The position numbers and the translations under genes are program-made. This document shows positions 63,683 through 64,000 of a stretch of DNA of 64,000 bases, one piece after another. The notes below the pieces were generated by a model, which saw nothing but the letters and a program-made list of their open reading frames with translations, did not search any database and was not told the DNA's origin. The DNA comes from Pseudomonas sp. GD04019. Lineage in GTDB: Bacteria > Pseudomonadota > Gammaproteobacteria > Pseudomonadales > Pseudomonadaceae. The stretch covers positions 186,001-250,000 of the forward strand of contig NZ_JAOEEA010000006.1 of the NCBI RefSeq assembly GCF_029837695.1, in the 5' to 3' direction. Within the stretch, counting starts at the first letter, position 1; every line of letters begins with the position of its first letter.

Positions 63683-64000
63683 ATGGCCATCAAGAAGCGC
63701 GGACTCGGCCGCGGACTGGACGCCCTGCTCGGCGGCAGCACCGCCGCTGTCCTCGAGGAAGAAGCGGTCAAGGCCGATAGCCGTGAGCTGCAGCACCTGC
63801 CGCTGGACCTGATCCAGCGGGGCAAGTACCAGCCGCGCCGCGACATGGACCCCTCCGCCCTAGAAGAGCTGGCCAACTCGATCAAGGCCCAGGGTGTGAT
63901 GCAGCCGATCGTGGTGCGCCCTATCGGTGGTGGCCGCTTCGAGATCATCGCCGGTGAGCGCCGCTGGCGCGCCAGTCAGCAGGCCGGCCTGGACAAGATC
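63683..64000 (+). CDS. parB: Chromosome partitioning protein ParB (partial, cut by window edge)
   Basis: The first 106 residues are present: KKRGLGRGLDALLGG at the start, the LPLDLIQRGKYQPRRDMDPS segment, ELANSIKAQGVMQPIVVRPI (ParB/Srx CTPase fold) and the GERRWRASQQAGL box. The DNA-binding and dimerisation parts lie beyond 64000. It binds the two parS sites seen in recF. Confidence 0.96.
   Translation, partial: MAIKKRGLGRGLDALLGGSTAAVLEEEAVKADSRELQHLPLDLIQRGKYQPRRDMDPSALEELANSIKAQGVMQPIVVRPIGGGRFEIIAGERRWRASQQAGLDKI

Overview
The window is a GC-rich stretch of a Pseudomonas chromosome that spans the replication origin. Gene content and order (dnaA-dnaN-recF-gyrB on one side; rpmH-rnpA-yidD-yidC-mnmE-mnmG-rsmG-parA-parB on the other; lptA, gmhB, glyS/glyQ, tag, htrB, trkA, rsmB, fmt, def, a LysM gene, dprA, tsaC, qor, hemF and aroE further out, then trpBA/trpI) match the origin region of P. 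aeruginosa as I remember it. The species cannot be fixed from the sequence alone.

Positions 1-13,063 are an accessory, iron-oriented region. Two complete FecI/FecR/TonB-receptor cell-surface signalling sets lie here: one on the minus strand (sigma 4419-3898, anti-sigma 3895-2948, receptor 2823-334) and one on the plus strand (9059-13063). Each sigma gene has a Fur-box-like palindrome upstream. Between them sit small stress and envelope genes: two DUF1161 paralogues, a lipoprotein metallopeptidase, two tandem paralogous lipoproteins, an OsmC peroxiredoxin, a luciferase-like oxidoreductase and a dodecin.

Positions 13,136-16,868 hold trpI and trpBA, separated by an extra DUF3592 membrane-protein gene. 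Next come a fatty-acid desaturase, an M14 carboxypeptidase, a LysR regulator, a polyamine-type catabolic cluster (FAD amine oxidase, XRE-cupin regulator, glutamine-synthetase-like ligase), a tRNA-Thr(CGT) with its own promoter and terminator, a DUF2388-like secreted protein and pbpG. The conserved block from 25,430 to 43,087 carries EamA transporter-aroE-hemF, qor, tsaC, dprA, LysM, def-fmt-rsmB, trkA, TPR, PilZ, htrB, tag, glyQS, gmhB and lptA.

Between lptA and gyrB (43,319-49,066) lies the most interesting locus: a compact six-gene operon related to E. coli ynbABCD. It encodes a CDP-alcohol phosphatidyltransferase, a hydrolase-methyltransferase fusion, a PAP2-tyrosine-phosphatase fusion, a small membrane protein, an acyltransferase and a CDP-diacylglycerol synthase. 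Together these could form a self-contained route to a modified phospholipid of unknown structure.

The origin proper is the 527-bp dnaA-rpmH gap with DnaA boxes. A second DnaA-box-rich gap lies upstream of mnmG, and perfect boxes also occur inside mnmE, mnmG, rsmG and parA. Two perfect parS sites lie inside recF, and parA and the start of parB close the window. Two structured repeats (21,566-21,652 and 34,865-34,990) and a possible small-RNA region next to gyrB are the other unexplained elements. I saw no CRISPR array, insertion sequence, prophage or rRNA gene.
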